DNA of 64,000 nt, from the NCBI RefSeq assembly GCF_044377145.1, contig NZ_JBILJQ010000023.1:1-64000 (forward strand), written 5' to 3'. The notes beneath the pieces are model-generated. The model had not been told where the DNA came from. It saw only the letters and a program-made list of their open reading frames with translations, and ran no database searches. A program made the position numbers and the translations under genes. This document shows, in pieces, positions 36,587-45,639 of the stretch. Numbering within the stretch: position 1 is the stretch's first letter; every line of letters begins with the position of its first letter. Source of the DNA: Aquimonas sp044377145 (lineage in GTDB: Bacteria > Pseudomonadota > Gammaproteobacteria > Xanthomonadales > Xanthomonadaceae).

Positions 36587-38173
36587 GTGTCCCAATCCCC
36601 TGCCCTCGCCGATTCCGGCGAACTCTTCGGCCACCCCAAGGGTTTGTACGTCTGCTTTCTGACCGAAATGTGGGAGCGCTTCGCCTTCTACGGCATGAAG
36701 GCCCTGTTGTTCCTCTACCTCACCAAGCACCACCTGTTCACCGACAGCAACGGCTATCTGCTGCTGGGCACCTATGCCGGGCTCGCCTACGCCCTTCCCC
36801 TGCTCGGCGGCATCCTCGCTGACCGCTATCTCGGCATGCGCAAAGCGGTGATCTTCGGCGGCGCCCTGCTGGTGCTGGGGCAGCTGGGCATGGCCTATAC
36901 CGGCAGCCAGGCCAGCGGCAGCGTCGGCGCCGCGCAGCAGGATGCGCTGGCGATTCAGATCATGTACGCGGCCCTCGCCTTGATCGCGGTCGGGGTGGGA
37001 TTTCTGAAGCCGAGCATCTCGACCATCGTCGGTCGCCTGTACCCCGACGGCGACGTGCGTCGAGACTCGGGCTTCACGATTTTCTACATGGGCATCAATG
37101 TCGGTGCCGCGCTGTCCTCGATCGTTGTCGCCTGGGTGGGCGAGACGATCGGCTGGGGCTACGGCTTCGCCTTGGCCGGCGTGATGATGGCGCTCGGCTT
37201 GGTCCAGTTCGTGCTGGGGCAGAAGCATCTGTTGGGCCGCGCAGAACCGGCCGACCCCGTGCTGCTGAGGGCACCCGCGCTGGCCGGGCTGTCGCGCGAA
37301 TGGCTGATCTACCTCGCTGGCGTCGTCACCGTGGTGGTGGTCTGGCAGGTACTGCAGACCCGCCTCGACTTCGGCTGGCTGGGCGCGGTCTTCGAAGGCC
37401 ACGAGGTCACGCTCACCGAAGTGGTCGCGGTCGTGATGGGCGCCGGCCTGTTCATCTGGTTCGGCTTCTTCCTTTTCTCAGGTATCAGTGCGATCGAACG
37501 CGGACGCATGATCGTGCTGATGGTACTTATCGTGATCAGCGCCCTGTTCTGGGGCCTGTACGAGCAGAGCTACGGCCCCTGGGTGGCATTCGCCGAACGC
37601 GTCATGGACCGCAGCTTCCTGGGCTTCCAGTGGACCGCCGGGCAGACAACCTTCTTCGGCGCTGCCTGCGTGATCGCATTCAGCCCGTTCTTCGCCTGGC
37701 TGTGGCCACGCCTCGACCGGGCAGGCTTGAACCCCAGCCTGCCGGCCAAGTTCGGTTTGGCCTTGGTGCTGGTTGGACTGGCGATGGGGGTGCTGCAGTG
37801 GTCAACGGCATCGGCCCAGGACGGAGCCCTGGTCGGCATGGGCTGGTTGATCGCCGCCTACGCCGTGATGGTCGCCGGGGAATTGCTGCTGTCACCGATC
37901 GGTCTGTCGGCGGTCACCACCCTGTCGGTGCCGCGCGTCGTCGGGATGATGATGGGTGCCTGGTTCCTGTTTTCGGCCTTCGGCGAAATGATCGCCGGCC
38001 GTTTCGGCACCTGGGCGTCGATTGCTCCGGAAGCGGACGGCAGTTTCGATGTCTCCAAGGCGCTGACCACCTACGGCGACTTCTTCGGCCAGATGATGTG
38101 GATCGGCTTGGCGGCCGGCGTGTTCATGCTGATCCTCGCCCCGGTCCTCAACCGCCTGACCCGTCCGCGCTAG
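36587..38173 (+). CDS. POT-family peptide:proton symporter
   Basis: A 528-residue inner-membrane carrier for di- and tripeptides. The POT motif ExxERFxFYG is in TEMWERFAFYGMKALL, and the second signature is FTIFYMGINVGA. About 14 hydrophobic helices are visible. The start is GTG at 36587 with GGAG six bases upstream; further in-frame upstream sequence is not hydrophobic. TATACT at 36511-36516 could be the -10 box. It is divergent from the S9 peptidase gene, and both fit extracellular peptide feeding. Confidence 0.93.
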   Translation: MSQSPALADSGELFGHPKGLYVCFLTEMWERFAFYGMKALLFLYLTKHHLFTDSNGYLLLGTYAGLAYALPLLGGILADRYLGMRKAVIFGGALLVLGQLGMAYTGSQASGSVGAAQQDALAIQIMYAALALIAVGVGFLKPSISTIVGRLYPDGDVRRDSGFTIFYMGINVGAALSSIVVAWVGETIGWGYGFALAGVMMALGLVQFVLGQKHLLGRAEPADPVLLRAPALAGLSREWLIYLAGVVTVVVVWQVLQTRLDFGWLGAVFEGHEVTLTEVVAVVMGAGLFIWFGFFLFSGISAIERGRMIVLMVLIVISALFWGLYEQSYGPWVAFAERVMDRSFLGFQWTAGQTTFFGAACVIAFSPFFAWLWPRLDRAGLNPSLPAKFGLALVLVGLAMGVLQWSTASAQDGALVGMGWLIAAYAVMVAGELLLSPIGLSAVTTLSVPRVVGMMMGAWFLFSAFGEMIAGRFGTWASIAPEADGSFDVSKALTTYGDFFGQMMWIGLAAGVFMLILAPVLNRLTRPR

Positions 38174-38192
38174 GCGGCGGCTACCGCAAACG

Positions 38193-38224
38193 AAACGCCC
38201 GGGCTGTTTCCAGCCCGGGCGTTT
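38193..38224. terminator. bidirectional intrinsic terminator
   Basis: A perfect 14-bp stem (38193-38206 with 38211-38224) with a TTTC loop has AAA on one flank and TTT on the other. It lies between the convergent peptide symporter and lptG genes and can serve both. Confidence 0.85.
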
Positions 38225-38253
38225 CTGTTTGCGGCCTCGGCGATCCTCTGCCT

Positions 38254-39351
38254 TCAGAACTGCTTGCGGAATCCCCACCAGGCGTAGGCACTCAGCAGCA
38301 CTGGCGGCACCAGGTTGGCCAGCCAGATCGGCTGCTGGTAAACCTCCGCCAGGTTCACCGTCAGGCGCTGCAGCAGGAAATAGCCGAGACCGAACGCGAT
38401 GCCGAGGAACAGTCGCTTGCCGAACCCGCCGCTGCGCAGGCTGCCGAAGGCGAACGGCATCACTGCCAGACACAGCACCAGCGCGTTCAGAGGGTAGAAG
38501 ATCCGCGCCCAATACGCGGCCACGAAACCGGCTGCGTCGAGCTCGTTGCGGGTCAGGTAGTCGATGCTGCTGTCGAGCTCGCGCAGGGCCAGGTAGCGCG
38601 GGCGGGTGATGCTGAAATTCAGGATCTCCGGGCTCAGGCTGGAGTCCCAGCGCTCACGTTCGACGCTCTCGTATTCGACGTGGCGCGGAAAGAAGCGCGT
38701 GCGGCGCAGATTGAGCAGATCCCAGCTGGCACCCAGATGCTCGGCACGCTCGGCCTGGGCGATCGACAGCAGCCGGCCTTCAGGGTCGAACTCGAACAGG
38801 CGCACATCGTCCAGCACCACCTTCGACAGCCCGCCCTGGCCCTGCACCGAGCCGCGCCGCGCATTCAGGAACACGTCGCCTTCGCGTGCCCACAAACCGG
38901 ACTGTCGAGCCAGCGCAATGTCCTGCGACTTGGCCTGCACCACCAGCGCTCGCGCGGCGTGATCGCCCCAGGGTCCGATGGTCTCCGCCGACAGCACCAT
39001 CACGCCGGTCAGCACGGCAACCAGGCTGGCAGCGGCGGCGGAGATGCGCCAGCGCGGAATGCCGGCGGCGCGCAGCGCGGTCAGCTCCGAAGTCGATGCC
39101 AGGCTGCCCAGGCCCAGCACGCAGCCGATCAGGGCAGCGGTTGGAAACAAGGTGTAGGCACGGCGTGGCAGGGTCAGGGCCATCTGCCCGAACGCGGTTG
39201 CCAGGGTGAAATCGCCCTCGCCGATTCCGTCGAGTTCGTCGACGACCGCACCCATCGCATCGAATCCGAGCAGCACGCCCCAGGTCAGCATCAGCGCGCT
39301 CAGCACGTGCATCGCGATCAGCCAGTCGCTGCGCCGGATCAAACCCCTCAT
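38254..39351 (-). CDS. lptG: LPS export permease LptG
   Basis: A 365-residue subunit of the LptB2FG transporter, which extracts lipopolysaccharide from the inner membrane and drives it along the Lpt bridge. It has six TM helices, three at each end (MHVLSALMLTWGVLLGFDAM near the start; LVLCLAVMPFAFGSLR and GLGYFLLQRL near the end), flanking a periplasmic beta-jellyroll. The ATG at 39351 overlaps the lptF stop by 4 bp, the usual coupled arrangement. Confidence 0.95.
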   Translation of the reverse strand: MRGLIRRSDWLIAMHVLSALMLTWGVLLGFDAMGAVVDELDGIGEGDFTLATAFGQMALTLPRRAYTLFPTAALIGCVLGLGSLASTSELTALRAAGIPRWRISAAAASLVAVLTGVMVLSAETIGPWGDHAARALVVQAKSQDIALARQSGLWAREGDVFLNARRGSVQGQGGLSKVVLDDVRLFEFDPEGRLLSIAQAERAEHLGASWDLLNLRRTRFFPRHVEYESVERERWDSSLSPEILNFSITRPRYLALRELDSSIDYLTRNELDAAGFVAAYWARIFYPLNALVLCLAVMPFAFGSLRSGGFGKRLFLGIAFGLGYFLLQRLTVNLAEVYQQPIWLANLVPPVLLSAYAWWGFRKQF

Positions 39352-40460
39352 GCGCGTGCCTTCAGACGTCGGCGCGGCCGTGCGGGCACACCGCGCGCAT
39401 TGGCCGAGGACTGCCGCCACAGCAGCCAGGCCCCGACCGACAGAGCCGTTGCGTGTACCCACCACAAGCCCAGTAGTGCCGGCAGGGTGCCGTCGGCGAT
39501 CCAGGCCCGGCCGATGAAGAGCAAGTTGAGATACACCACGTAGGCGAGCAGCGCGATCAACATTCCGCCGTAGCGCGTCGCTCGCGGCGGCGAGCGCGCC
39601 AGCGGCAGCGCCAACAGGCACAGGATCAGCGCGGCCAAGGGCGATGCCATCCGCCAGTGCAGCTCGGCCTTGCTGGCAGCGTCATTGGCCTCCAGCAGCG
39701 CGCCGACAGTGCGCTGCGACTCTGGCCGGCCGACATCGGCGCGTTCGCTGTCGGGCACGCGGATGTCGTTGCGATCGAAGCGCATCATCCGGTAGTCCAA
39801 GCGGTTGGGATCGCCCTCGACCCGGAAGCCGTCATGAAGCGACAGATAGCGCTCGTCGCCCTGGCTTTCGAGAAACAGCTCACCCGTGCGCGCGGTGACC
39901 ACATCGAGCCGACCGTCGCGCTCGCTGGCCACGAACAGTCGCCGGAACTCGCTGCCGTCCTCGCTCATGTCGGACAGATAGATCACGGCATCGCGGCCCG
40001 GCAGTTCGACGAATCGCCCCGGCTCAAGTCCGACCACCAGCAACGATTTGTTGGCGTCCTCAAGCATGCGGGTGGCCGCACGCTGGGCCATCGGCGACAG
40101 CCACAGCGAGCTCATGCCGACCAGCACAGCCACCGGCAGCGCCAGCCACAGCACGGCACGCTTCAACTCACCGATGCCCAGCCCGACTGAGGCCAATACG
40201 GCCATCTCGCTGTCGCGATACAAACGCCCCAGCCCCAGCAACACGCCGAGAAACAGGCCCAGCGGCAGCAGCAGCGGCAGGATATCGACCGAGCGCAGAC
40301 CGACCTGCGAGAGCAGCAGCGCCGCAGGCACCTTGCCGCGCGCGATCTTGTTCACCAGGTCCGCGAACAGGCCGCTGAAACTGACCATCAGCAGCACCAG
40401 TGTGGCGGCGGCAAAGGCGCCGGCAAGCTCGCGCCATACGTAGCGATCAATTCGACGCAT
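39348..40460 (-). CDS. lptF: LPS export permease LptF
   Basis: A 370-residue partner of LptG. It starts MRRIDRYVWRELAGAF and has the conserved helix-rich N-terminus (VNKIARGKVPAALLLSQVGL). A central periplasmic domain follows, then three C-terminal helices (PLAALILCLLALPLARSPPR). It is first in the lptF-lptG operon and divergent from pepA, as in E. coli. Confidence 0.95.
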   Translation of the reverse strand: MRRIDRYVWRELAGAFAAATLVLLMVSFSGLFADLVNKIARGKVPAALLLSQVGLRSVDILPLLLPLGLFLGVLLGLGRLYRDSEMAVLASVGLGIGELKRAVLWLALPVAVLVGMSSLWLSPMAQRAATRMLEDANKSLLVVGLEPGRFVELPGRDAVIYLSDMSEDGSEFRRLFVASERDGRLDVVTARTGELFLESQGDERYLSLHDGFRVEGDPNRLDYRMMRFDRNDIRVPDSERADVGRPESQRTVGALLEANDAASKAELHWRMASPLAALILCLLALPLARSPPRATRYGGMLIALLAYVVYLNLLFIGRAWIADGTLPALLGLWWVHATALSVGAWLLWRQSSANARGVPARPRRRLKARA

Positions 40461-40735
40461 CAGCGGCCGCTACGCTCCCGGCGATTACGGGCGCAACGCC
40501 GCTCACTGCGATGAAGGGCGCCGCCGGCAACTGAAAACTGGGCTCTCGACACGAGGGATTCCGGGCTGGATGGCAGCGCAGGCACTGCGGGCGGGCAAGG
40601 CGTGAAGACTGCGGCGACGGGCGCCACGGTGCGGGCTGTTAGAATCGCGGGCTCTGATGCGCCCTCAAGTCAGGCCGACCGCAGGAGTCGCCGGGGGCGC
40701 GGCAGTATCCACCGATCGCTATCTACAGGAAAGCC
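40461..40735. promoter_or_regulatory. divergent lptF/pepA promoter region
   Basis: A 275-bp gap between divergent housekeeping genes. TAGAAT at 40640-40645 is a plausible -10 box for pepA (5 of 6 consensus positions), but no good -35 box is seen. Nothing else stands out. Confidence 0.35.
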
Positions 40736-42208
40736 ATGGCACTCAAGCTGAACCTCACCCAGTCCCATCCCGCCGACGCAGATGTCGACACGCTGATCCT
40801 TGGAGTGTTCGAGGATGCCGGGCTGAGCGCGCCTGCCAAGGCGATCGACGAACGCTGCAGCGGCCAGCTCTCGGCTTGGCTGAGCGGCGGCGATATCAGC
40901 GGCAAGGCTGGGCGCACCAGCCTGCTGCGCGGGCTCACCGGCTGCAAGGCCACACGCGTGCTGACAATCGGCCTGGGTGACTCGAACAAGTTCGATGCCG
41001 GACGCTTCCAGAAAGGCGTCGCCGATGCGATCAAGGCGCTCTCGGGCACCCCGGCCAAACACGCCCTGCTGACCCTCACTGCGCTGCCCGTGCAGGGCCG
41101 AGATGCCGCTTGGGCCCTGCGCCAGGCCGGCCTTGCTGCCGATCACGCCAGCTACAAATACACCGCCACCAAGAAGAGCAGCGGCGACAGCGGCCTCGAC
41201 ACCCTGCATCTGCACGGCGATGCCGCTCATGCCGGCGTGCTGCTGCAGGCCAATGCGATCGCCGAAGGCGTGCGCCTGTGCCGCGAACTCGGCAACCTGC
41301 CGCCGAACATCTGCACGCCGGCCTACCTCGCCGAAACCGCGCGCGGCATCGCCGCCAGCCACGACAAGGTCAGTGTCGAAGTGCTGGAGCGCGAGCAGAT
41401 GCAGGCGCTGGGCATGGGCTCGCTGCTGGGCGTGGCCGCCGGCAGCGGCAACCTGCCGCGGCTGATCGTGCTGAAGTACGCCGGCGGCGCCAATGATCAG
41501 CGCCCGTATGCGCTGGTCGGCAAGGCGATCACCTTCGACACCGGCGGCATCAGCCTGAAGCCCGGCCCCGGCATGGAAGAAATGAAGTTCGACATGTGCG
41601 GCGGCGCGTCGGTGATCGGGACCTTCCTGGCGGTCACCAAGCTCGGCCTGAACATCAACCTCGTCGCCGTGGTGCCGGCGGTCGAGAACATGCCTGACGC
41701 GCATGCGTATCGCCCCTCCGACGTGCTGACCTCGATGTCGGGCAAGACCATCGAGGTGCTCAACACCGACGCCGAAGGCCGCTTGATCCTGTGTGATGCG
41801 CTGACCTACGCGCAGAAGTACGAGCCGCAGGCCCTGATCGATGTCGCTACGCTCACCGGCGCCTGCGTGGTCGCGCTCGGCAAGTTTCCGCACGGGCTGA
41901 TGAGCAAGCACGACGATCTCGCCAACGAGCTGCTCGCCGCCGGTGAACAGGTCCACGACCGCGCCTGGCGCCTGCCGCTGTGGGACGACTACCAGCCCCT
42001 GCTCGACTCCGGCTTCGCCGACATGGCCAACATCGGCGGCAAGTGGGCCGGCGCCATCACCGCCGGCTGCTTCCTCGCCCGCTTCACCGAAGGCCAGCGC
42101 TGGGCCCACCTCGACATCGCCGGCACCGCCTGGGACGAAGGCCGCAAGGGCCTCGCCACCGGGCGACCGGTGCCGCTGCTGGTGGAGTGGCTTTGCTCCA
42201 AATCCTAG
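40736..42208 (+). CDS. pepA: leucyl aminopeptidase (M17)
   Basis: A 490-residue cytosolic hexameric aminopeptidase with two metals. Signature motifs are VGKAITFDTGGISLKPG (metal-binding Lys and Asp), FDMCGGASV, and NTDAEGRLILCDAL (the family signature). In other gammaproteobacteria PepA also binds DNA in site-specific recombination and carAB control. It is followed by holC, as is usual, with heptad repeats in the gap. Confidence 0.96.
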   Translation: MALKLNLTQSHPADADVDTLILGVFEDAGLSAPAKAIDERCSGQLSAWLSGGDISGKAGRTSLLRGLTGCKATRVLTIGLGDSNKFDAGRFQKGVADAIKALSGTPAKHALLTLTALPVQGRDAAWALRQAGLAADHASYKYTATKKSSGDSGLDTLHLHGDAAHAGVLLQANAIAEGVRLCRELGNLPPNICTPAYLAETARGIAASHDKVSVEVLEREQMQALGMGSLLGVAAGSGNLPRLIVLKYAGGANDQRPYALVGKAITFDTGGISLKPGPGMEEMKFDMCGGASVIGTFLAVTKLGLNINLVAVVPAVENMPDAHAYRPSDVLTSMSGKTIEVLNTDAEGRLILCDALTYAQKYEPQALIDVATLTGACVVALGKFPHGLMSKHDDLANELLAAGEQVHDRAWRLPLWDDYQPLLDSGFADMANIGGKWAGAITAGCFLARFTEGQRWAHLDIAGTAWDEGRKGLATGRPVPLLVEWLCSKS

Positions 42209-42213
42209 GAGCC

Positions 42214-42241
42214 GGGAATCGGGAGTTGGGAATCGGGAATC
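42214..42241 (+). repeat. iterated 7-bp repeat, left arm upstream of holC
   Basis: Four tandem heptads: GGGAATC, GGGAGTT, GGGAATC, GGGAATC. They begin six bases after the pepA stop. An inverted set at 42338-42365 lies 96 bp downstream, so the RNA could fold into a large hairpin between pepA and holC. Confidence 0.8.
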
Positions 42242-42337
42242 GATGGTCTTGTGTCGGGCGCCAGGGCGCCCGACGCTTGCTTGATCGAAGCCCGCTCGGT
42301 TCGTCGCTCCGTCAGTGTCAAAGTCAGTGCTTCAAAC

Positions 42338-42365
42338 GATTCCCCATTCCCGATTCCCCATTCCC
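42338..42365 (-). repeat. iterated 7-bp repeat, right arm upstream of holC
   Basis: Four tandem heptads: GATTCCC, CATTCCC, GATTCCC, CATTCCC, the inverse of the set at 42214-42241. They end 9 bp before the holC ATG and occupy the place where a ribosome-binding site would be expected. Confidence 0.8.
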
Positions 42366-42374
42366 AGCTCTCAC

Positions 42375-42797
42375 ATGCGCGCCGACTTCTACCTGATCGC
42401 CAAACCGCGCTTCCTTGAGGAGCCGCTGAAGCTTGTCTGCGAGCTGGTCAAACGCGGCTATGCCTCAGGCCAGCCGCTGCTGATCCTGGCGCGCTCGGAG
42501 GAACAGGCCGAGGAGATCGACCAGCTGCTGTGGGAGTTCGACGACGAGGCCTACATCCCGCATCAGGTCGCCGGGATGGACGAAGACGATGAGATCACTC
42601 CGGTGTTGATCGTACCGCCCGGCGTCGATACACCGTCGCGGCCGCTGGTGCTGAACCTGCGCGACGAAGTCGCCCCGCCGCCGTTCGAGCGGGTGCTGGA
42701 AGTGGTGCCTGCAGACCCTTCAGCACGCGAGCCGCTGCGCGCGCGCTGGAGCCAGTACAAGGCGCTGGGCTACGCGCTCAACAAGCACGACATGTAG
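42375..42797 (+). CDS. holC: DNA polymerase III chi subunit
   Basis: A 140-residue HolC protein, which links the clamp loader to SSB. The start MRADFYLIAKPRF and the internal LLWEFDDEAYIPHQ, PVLIVPPG and VLNLRDEVAPPPFERVLEVV match the family. The ATG at 42375 follows the heptad repeat with only a weak AGCTCT upstream, so translation may depend on coupling or on the structured leader. In most relatives valS follows directly; here it is 8.8 kb away. Confidence 0.92.
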   Translation: MRADFYLIAKPRFLEEPLKLVCELVKRGYASGQPLLILARSEEQAEEIDQLLWEFDDEAYIPHQVAGMDEDDEITPVLIVPPGVDTPSRPLVLNLRDEVAPPPFERVLEVVPADPSAREPLRARWSQYKALGYALNKHDM

Positions 42798-43048
42798 TCG
42801 AGCGCTGCAGCCGACCGCTGCCGCAGCAGGTGTGGCCATGAGTTCGCTGCGAGCGGTGCACGGGCGGCAGCGCATGCAGATCGCGTCGGTCAGCGCAGGC
42901 CATCGCTGAACACGCCAGCTCAGGTGACGTGTGCGATGTGCGGGCTGCCGCGAAGCGGCTCGATGCCCTGCCCTCGGGCGGAGTATTCATGGCTCACCGC
43001 CGCGGACCTCGCGCGCGAGCCGCAATCGACGCAAGGCTTCCGCAGGCG

Positions 43049-43231
43049 CTCAGAGCGTGTGAAGAATCCAGACGCCGTAGCGAGGGCGTCTCTGGGCGTT
43101 CGTGGCAAAGCGCGCGACGCGAATTCAAGGGTGTTTGGTGAACCCAATGACCGCGGAACTCGCGTCGCGCGCTGCCGATACGGGCGTCCAGAGGCAGCCG
43201 CAGTAGGCGGATGGTTCTCACACGCTCTCAG
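43049..43231. repeat. structured dispersed element, copy 1 (MITE-like)
   Basis: A 183-bp element with 14-bp terminal inverted repeats (43049-43062 with 43218-43231, 13 of 14 pairs). Inside are a 7-bp hairpin (43070-43076 with 43085-43091) and a perfect 14-bp stem (43109-43122 with 43160-43173). The 14-bp stem encloses a small TTGG/CCAA hairpin. A further short TGCC/GGCA pairing follows. A diverged copy is at 60821-61000. Its right end supplies the stop codon of the neighbouring membrane-protein gene. The rest of 42798-43227 shows no gene. Confidence 0.75.
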
Positions 43232-44352
43232 CCCAGCCAGCCCTGCACCACTGGCAGCCGCAGGCTCCACAGCACGCCCAGCAGCGCCGCGATGAAGGAC
43301 GGCAGCGACAGCACGACGGTGCCCAGCACTTCCATCCATCGCGCCGGCGGGGCTTCATCAGCTGCAACCGCGTCGAGGCTGGCGGGTTCGCTCAGCGCAT
43401 CGGAATCTGACGCACCGAACAGCGCATCGCCCAAGGTCCACAGCATCAGCCCTGCGAGCAGGCCGGAGACGCTGGCATACGCCCACTGCAGGGCGACGGG
43501 TTCAAGCGCGAGGAATCCGCCGACCAGCACCACCGGAGTCAGCCAGACAAACAGGTGGTAGCTCCAGTTCGCCCGCGTCCAGCGGTCTTTGCCCAGCTCG
43601 CGCCAGTAAAACCGGTAGCTCAGCAGGGCCCACAGCAGCAGCGGCAGCGCCCACCAGCGCAGCGGCGTGTAGGCCAGCAGCAGACCGCCCACCACCAGCG
43701 AGCCCAGCCCCCACGCGGCCATGCGCAGCAGTCGCCCCACGAGGCTTACGGCCTGCAGCAGTTCCAGCGGAGAGCTGCCGCTCGCGCGTGCCGCCTTGAC
43801 CAGATCGCGCACGGCATCGACGGCGGCTTCCGCCTCCCGGCGCTGTTTGTCCTGCTCCGCGATCAGCGCAGAGATCGGCCGCGGCGTATCGGGTCCGCGC
43901 GCCGATGGCGCATCGTCGCCCTCGTCCAGGTTCTGCTCCAGCGCATCGATGAGGTGCCCGAGCTCAGGCCGCCGCGCGCGCAGCTGCGGCGAGCCCACCT
44001 GCTGGCCTGCATCGAACAGCAGCGCACTGCGCTCGCCCACCTGACCATGAAACGTGCTGAGCACCACGCCACCCAGCAGGCCGCGCGCGTACAGGCCCTG
44101 CAGCAGGCGCAGCGGCGGATCGTCCGACGTGCGGGTGTCGTAGTTCACCACGCAGCCCATGCCATCGAACGCGCTCTCGACGTTGAACCACGCATCCGCG
44201 GTGAGCGTATCGCTCTGCAGACCCAGCATGCGACCCCAACGCTGCTGCGCCTCGCCATCTCCCTCGACATAAGCGGCGAGCCAGCGCTCGAACAGGCGCT
44301 GCGGCGCGGCACTGGTGAACTGCAGATGCAGGCGGTGGCTGTCCTGGGACAT
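43228..44352 (-). CDS. membrane protein of unknown function
   Basis: A 374-residue protein. The N-terminal 190 residues are soluble (LFERWLAAYVEGDGEAQQRW, FNVESAFDGMGCVVNYD, FHGQVGERSALLF) and are followed by an acidic and then a charged helical stretch. The C-terminal half has about five TM helices (AWGLGSLVVGGLLLAY, PLLLWALLSYRFYW, FVWLTPVVLVGGFLAL, LLAGLMLWTLGDALF, VVLSLPSFIAALLGVLW). The ATG at 44352 has GGAG five bases upstream. The TGA at 43228-43230 lies inside the terminal repeat of the dispersed element, so the native C-terminus may have been altered. No family recognised. Confidence 0.7.
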   Translation of the reverse strand: MSQDSHRLHLQFTSAAPQRLFERWLAAYVEGDGEAQQRWGRMLGLQSDTLTADAWFNVESAFDGMGCVVNYDTRTSDDPPLRLLQGLYARGLLGGVVLSTFHGQVGERSALLFDAGQQVGSPQLRARRPELGHLIDALEQNLDEGDDAPSARGPDTPRPISALIAEQDKQRREAEAAVDAVRDLVKAARASGSSPLELLQAVSLVGRLLRMAAWGLGSLVVGGLLLAYTPLRWWALPLLLWALLSYRFYWRELGKDRWTRANWSYHLFVWLTPVVLVGGFLALEPVALQWAYASVSGLLAGLMLWTLGDALFGASDSDALSEPASLDAVAADEAPPARWMEVLGTVVLSLPSFIAALLGVLWSLRLPVVQGWLG

Positions 44353-44422
44353 CGGGGCTCCGGCGAGGTGCGTTGGGGCGCGCACTGTGGATGCGCACGC
44401 CACTCGCGACAACCCGCCAATC

Positions 44423-44444
44423 CGTCAACCGCGCGCGGTTGACG
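44423..44444. repeat. perfect 22-bp palindrome
   Basis: CGTCAACCGCG and its exact complement form a perfect 22-bp palindrome 70 bp upstream of the membrane-protein start. It could be a dimeric regulator site or a cruciform/hairpin. Confidence 0.55.
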
Positions 44445-44453
44445 CGAGCTTAG

Positions 44454-44480
44454 GGCAAGGCTGAAGACTTCAGCCTTGCC
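44454..44480 (-). terminator. hairpin downstream of the cytochrome c-like gene
   Basis: A perfect 11-bp stem (44454-44464 with 44470-44480, AGACT loop) lies about 340 bp past the end of the minus-strand cytochrome c-like gene. It may stop transcription before the membrane-protein gene. Confidence 0.4.
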
Positions 44481-44577
44481 AAGCGCCATGGACGGCGCGC
44501 TCGCGGACAGGGCACGGCAGTGCTTGATCCGTGTTGCCTCAGCTACGCCGCGCCGAAAGGTCTGCGCGCTGCCACGC

Positions 44578-44611
44578 AGACCCTCGCGATGCGGGTAGAC
44601 CCTCGCGATGC
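44578..44611. repeat. 15-bp tandem direct repeat
   Basis: AGACCCTCGCGATGC occurs at 44578-44592 and again at 44597-44611 (19-bp period). An 8-bp hairpin (44559-44566 with 44575-44582) overlaps the first copy. The gap 44353-44823 has no gene I can support; it looks like decayed or structured intergenic DNA. Confidence 0.6.
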
Positions 44612-44823
44612 AGTCGTCCTTCTGACCACCGTCCTTTCGGCCGTCGAGAGGGCTCGCACGGCCCGCGCCGATCGGCGCCCGCCGCGGTGCGCGTGCGCAC
44701 GCTCACGCCAACACGCACCCGCGCGCTTGAGGCGGGACACCCGGCGGGGAATGCAAGCAAACGCGACGCACTCGCCAATCGTTCAGCGCCTGAGCCGAAG
44801 CGCGCGAGCGCTTCGATCCCGCC

Positions 44824-45507
44824 TCAGTCGCAGCTCAGCCCCGGCAGCGGGGTCAGCTGGATCAACTGCAGCTGCTGACGCCCGTCGCGGCCGTCGAGCA
44901 CAGCTTCAGCGCGGCGACAATCGATGAATCGAAGATCCAGTCTTCCCCAGGGCGGGCGACGGATGTCCGCCGGATTGAAGCCACCGAAGCGGCCGCCTTC
45001 GACTGCCAGCAGGGGAATGCTGAAGACCTCGCCATAGCGCGGCTGCTTGACGGTGTTACCGACGAGGAACAGGTTGCTGCCGTCGTTGCGGTGGCCGTAG
45101 AAGGTCACCACGATGACATCGCCCTCCAGCACCGACAGGGTAAAGCCCTGGCCCGAACTTGCGGGCTCGTACCAGTTGCCGCTGAGTGCGCGGATGTCGC
45201 GGATCGCGCCGGGGGCGAGCGTGTTGAGCCACGCCTGGATGTCGACGATGTCGCGCTCGCTCACCTGCGTCTGCAGGAAGCGCATCGGCGAGATCGTCTG
45301 TAGCGCTACCCGCACGCCGTCCGGCACTCCAATCGCCTGCTGTGGCCGGTCGCGGCGCGGGTCCAGCTCGTGGCACTGCCCGCACACCTCGCGATAGCGC
45401 TGCTGGCCGCGTTGCGGATCGGGCGCGGCGGTCTGCGCCAATGCCGCAAGAGGCAACGCGCCGAGCAAGATCAGCGCGAGCAGCGAACGCAGGAGACGGT
45501 GGGTCAT
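44824..45507 (-). CDS. exported cytochrome c-like protein with SGNWYEP domain
   Basis: A 227-residue exported protein. The signal peptide ends AALAQ (about residue 25), and one c-type heme site CGQCH follows near residue 43. The C-terminal half is a beta-rich domain beginning SGNWYEPASSGQGFTLSVLE, a motif I associate with secreted proteins of the Xanthomonadales. The distal heme ligand is probably the Met in SPMRFL. It is divergent from the outer-membrane protein gene and near the di-heme peroxidase, so periplasmic electron transfer is likely. The partner is unknown. Confidence 0.75.
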   Translation of the reverse strand: MTHRLLRSLLALILLGALPLAALAQTAAPDPQRGQQRYREVCGQCHELDPRRDRPQQAIGVPDGVRVALQTISPMRFLQTQVSERDIVDIQAWLNTLAPGAIRDIRALSGNWYEPASSGQGFTLSVLEGDVIVVTFYGHRNDGSNLFLVGNTVKQPRYGEVFSIPLLAVEGGRFGGFNPADIRRPPWGRLDLRFIDCRRAEAVLDGRDGRQQLQLIQLTPLPGLSCD

Positions 45508-45639
45508 GACGGTGCACGCGTGATGGTGGATGAAGTCGAAGTCTGCGCCGGCAGTATTGCAGACCTGTGGCAGGACCGACGAGACATTGCAATGTGGCTG
45601 CACTAGGCTTTGGCATCACAGCCCCGGAAGCGCTCGACC

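Noticed and set aside
37300..39543. 747-codon plus-strand frame spanning two genes and a terminator
   Set aside because: It crosses the symporter, a strong bidirectional terminator and antisense lptG. It is an accident of high GC content.
43049..43231. CRISPR-like or tRNA-like structure
   Set aside because: There are only two copies in the window, no regular spacer pattern, and no cloverleaf or CCA-end. A structured dispersed repeat fits better.
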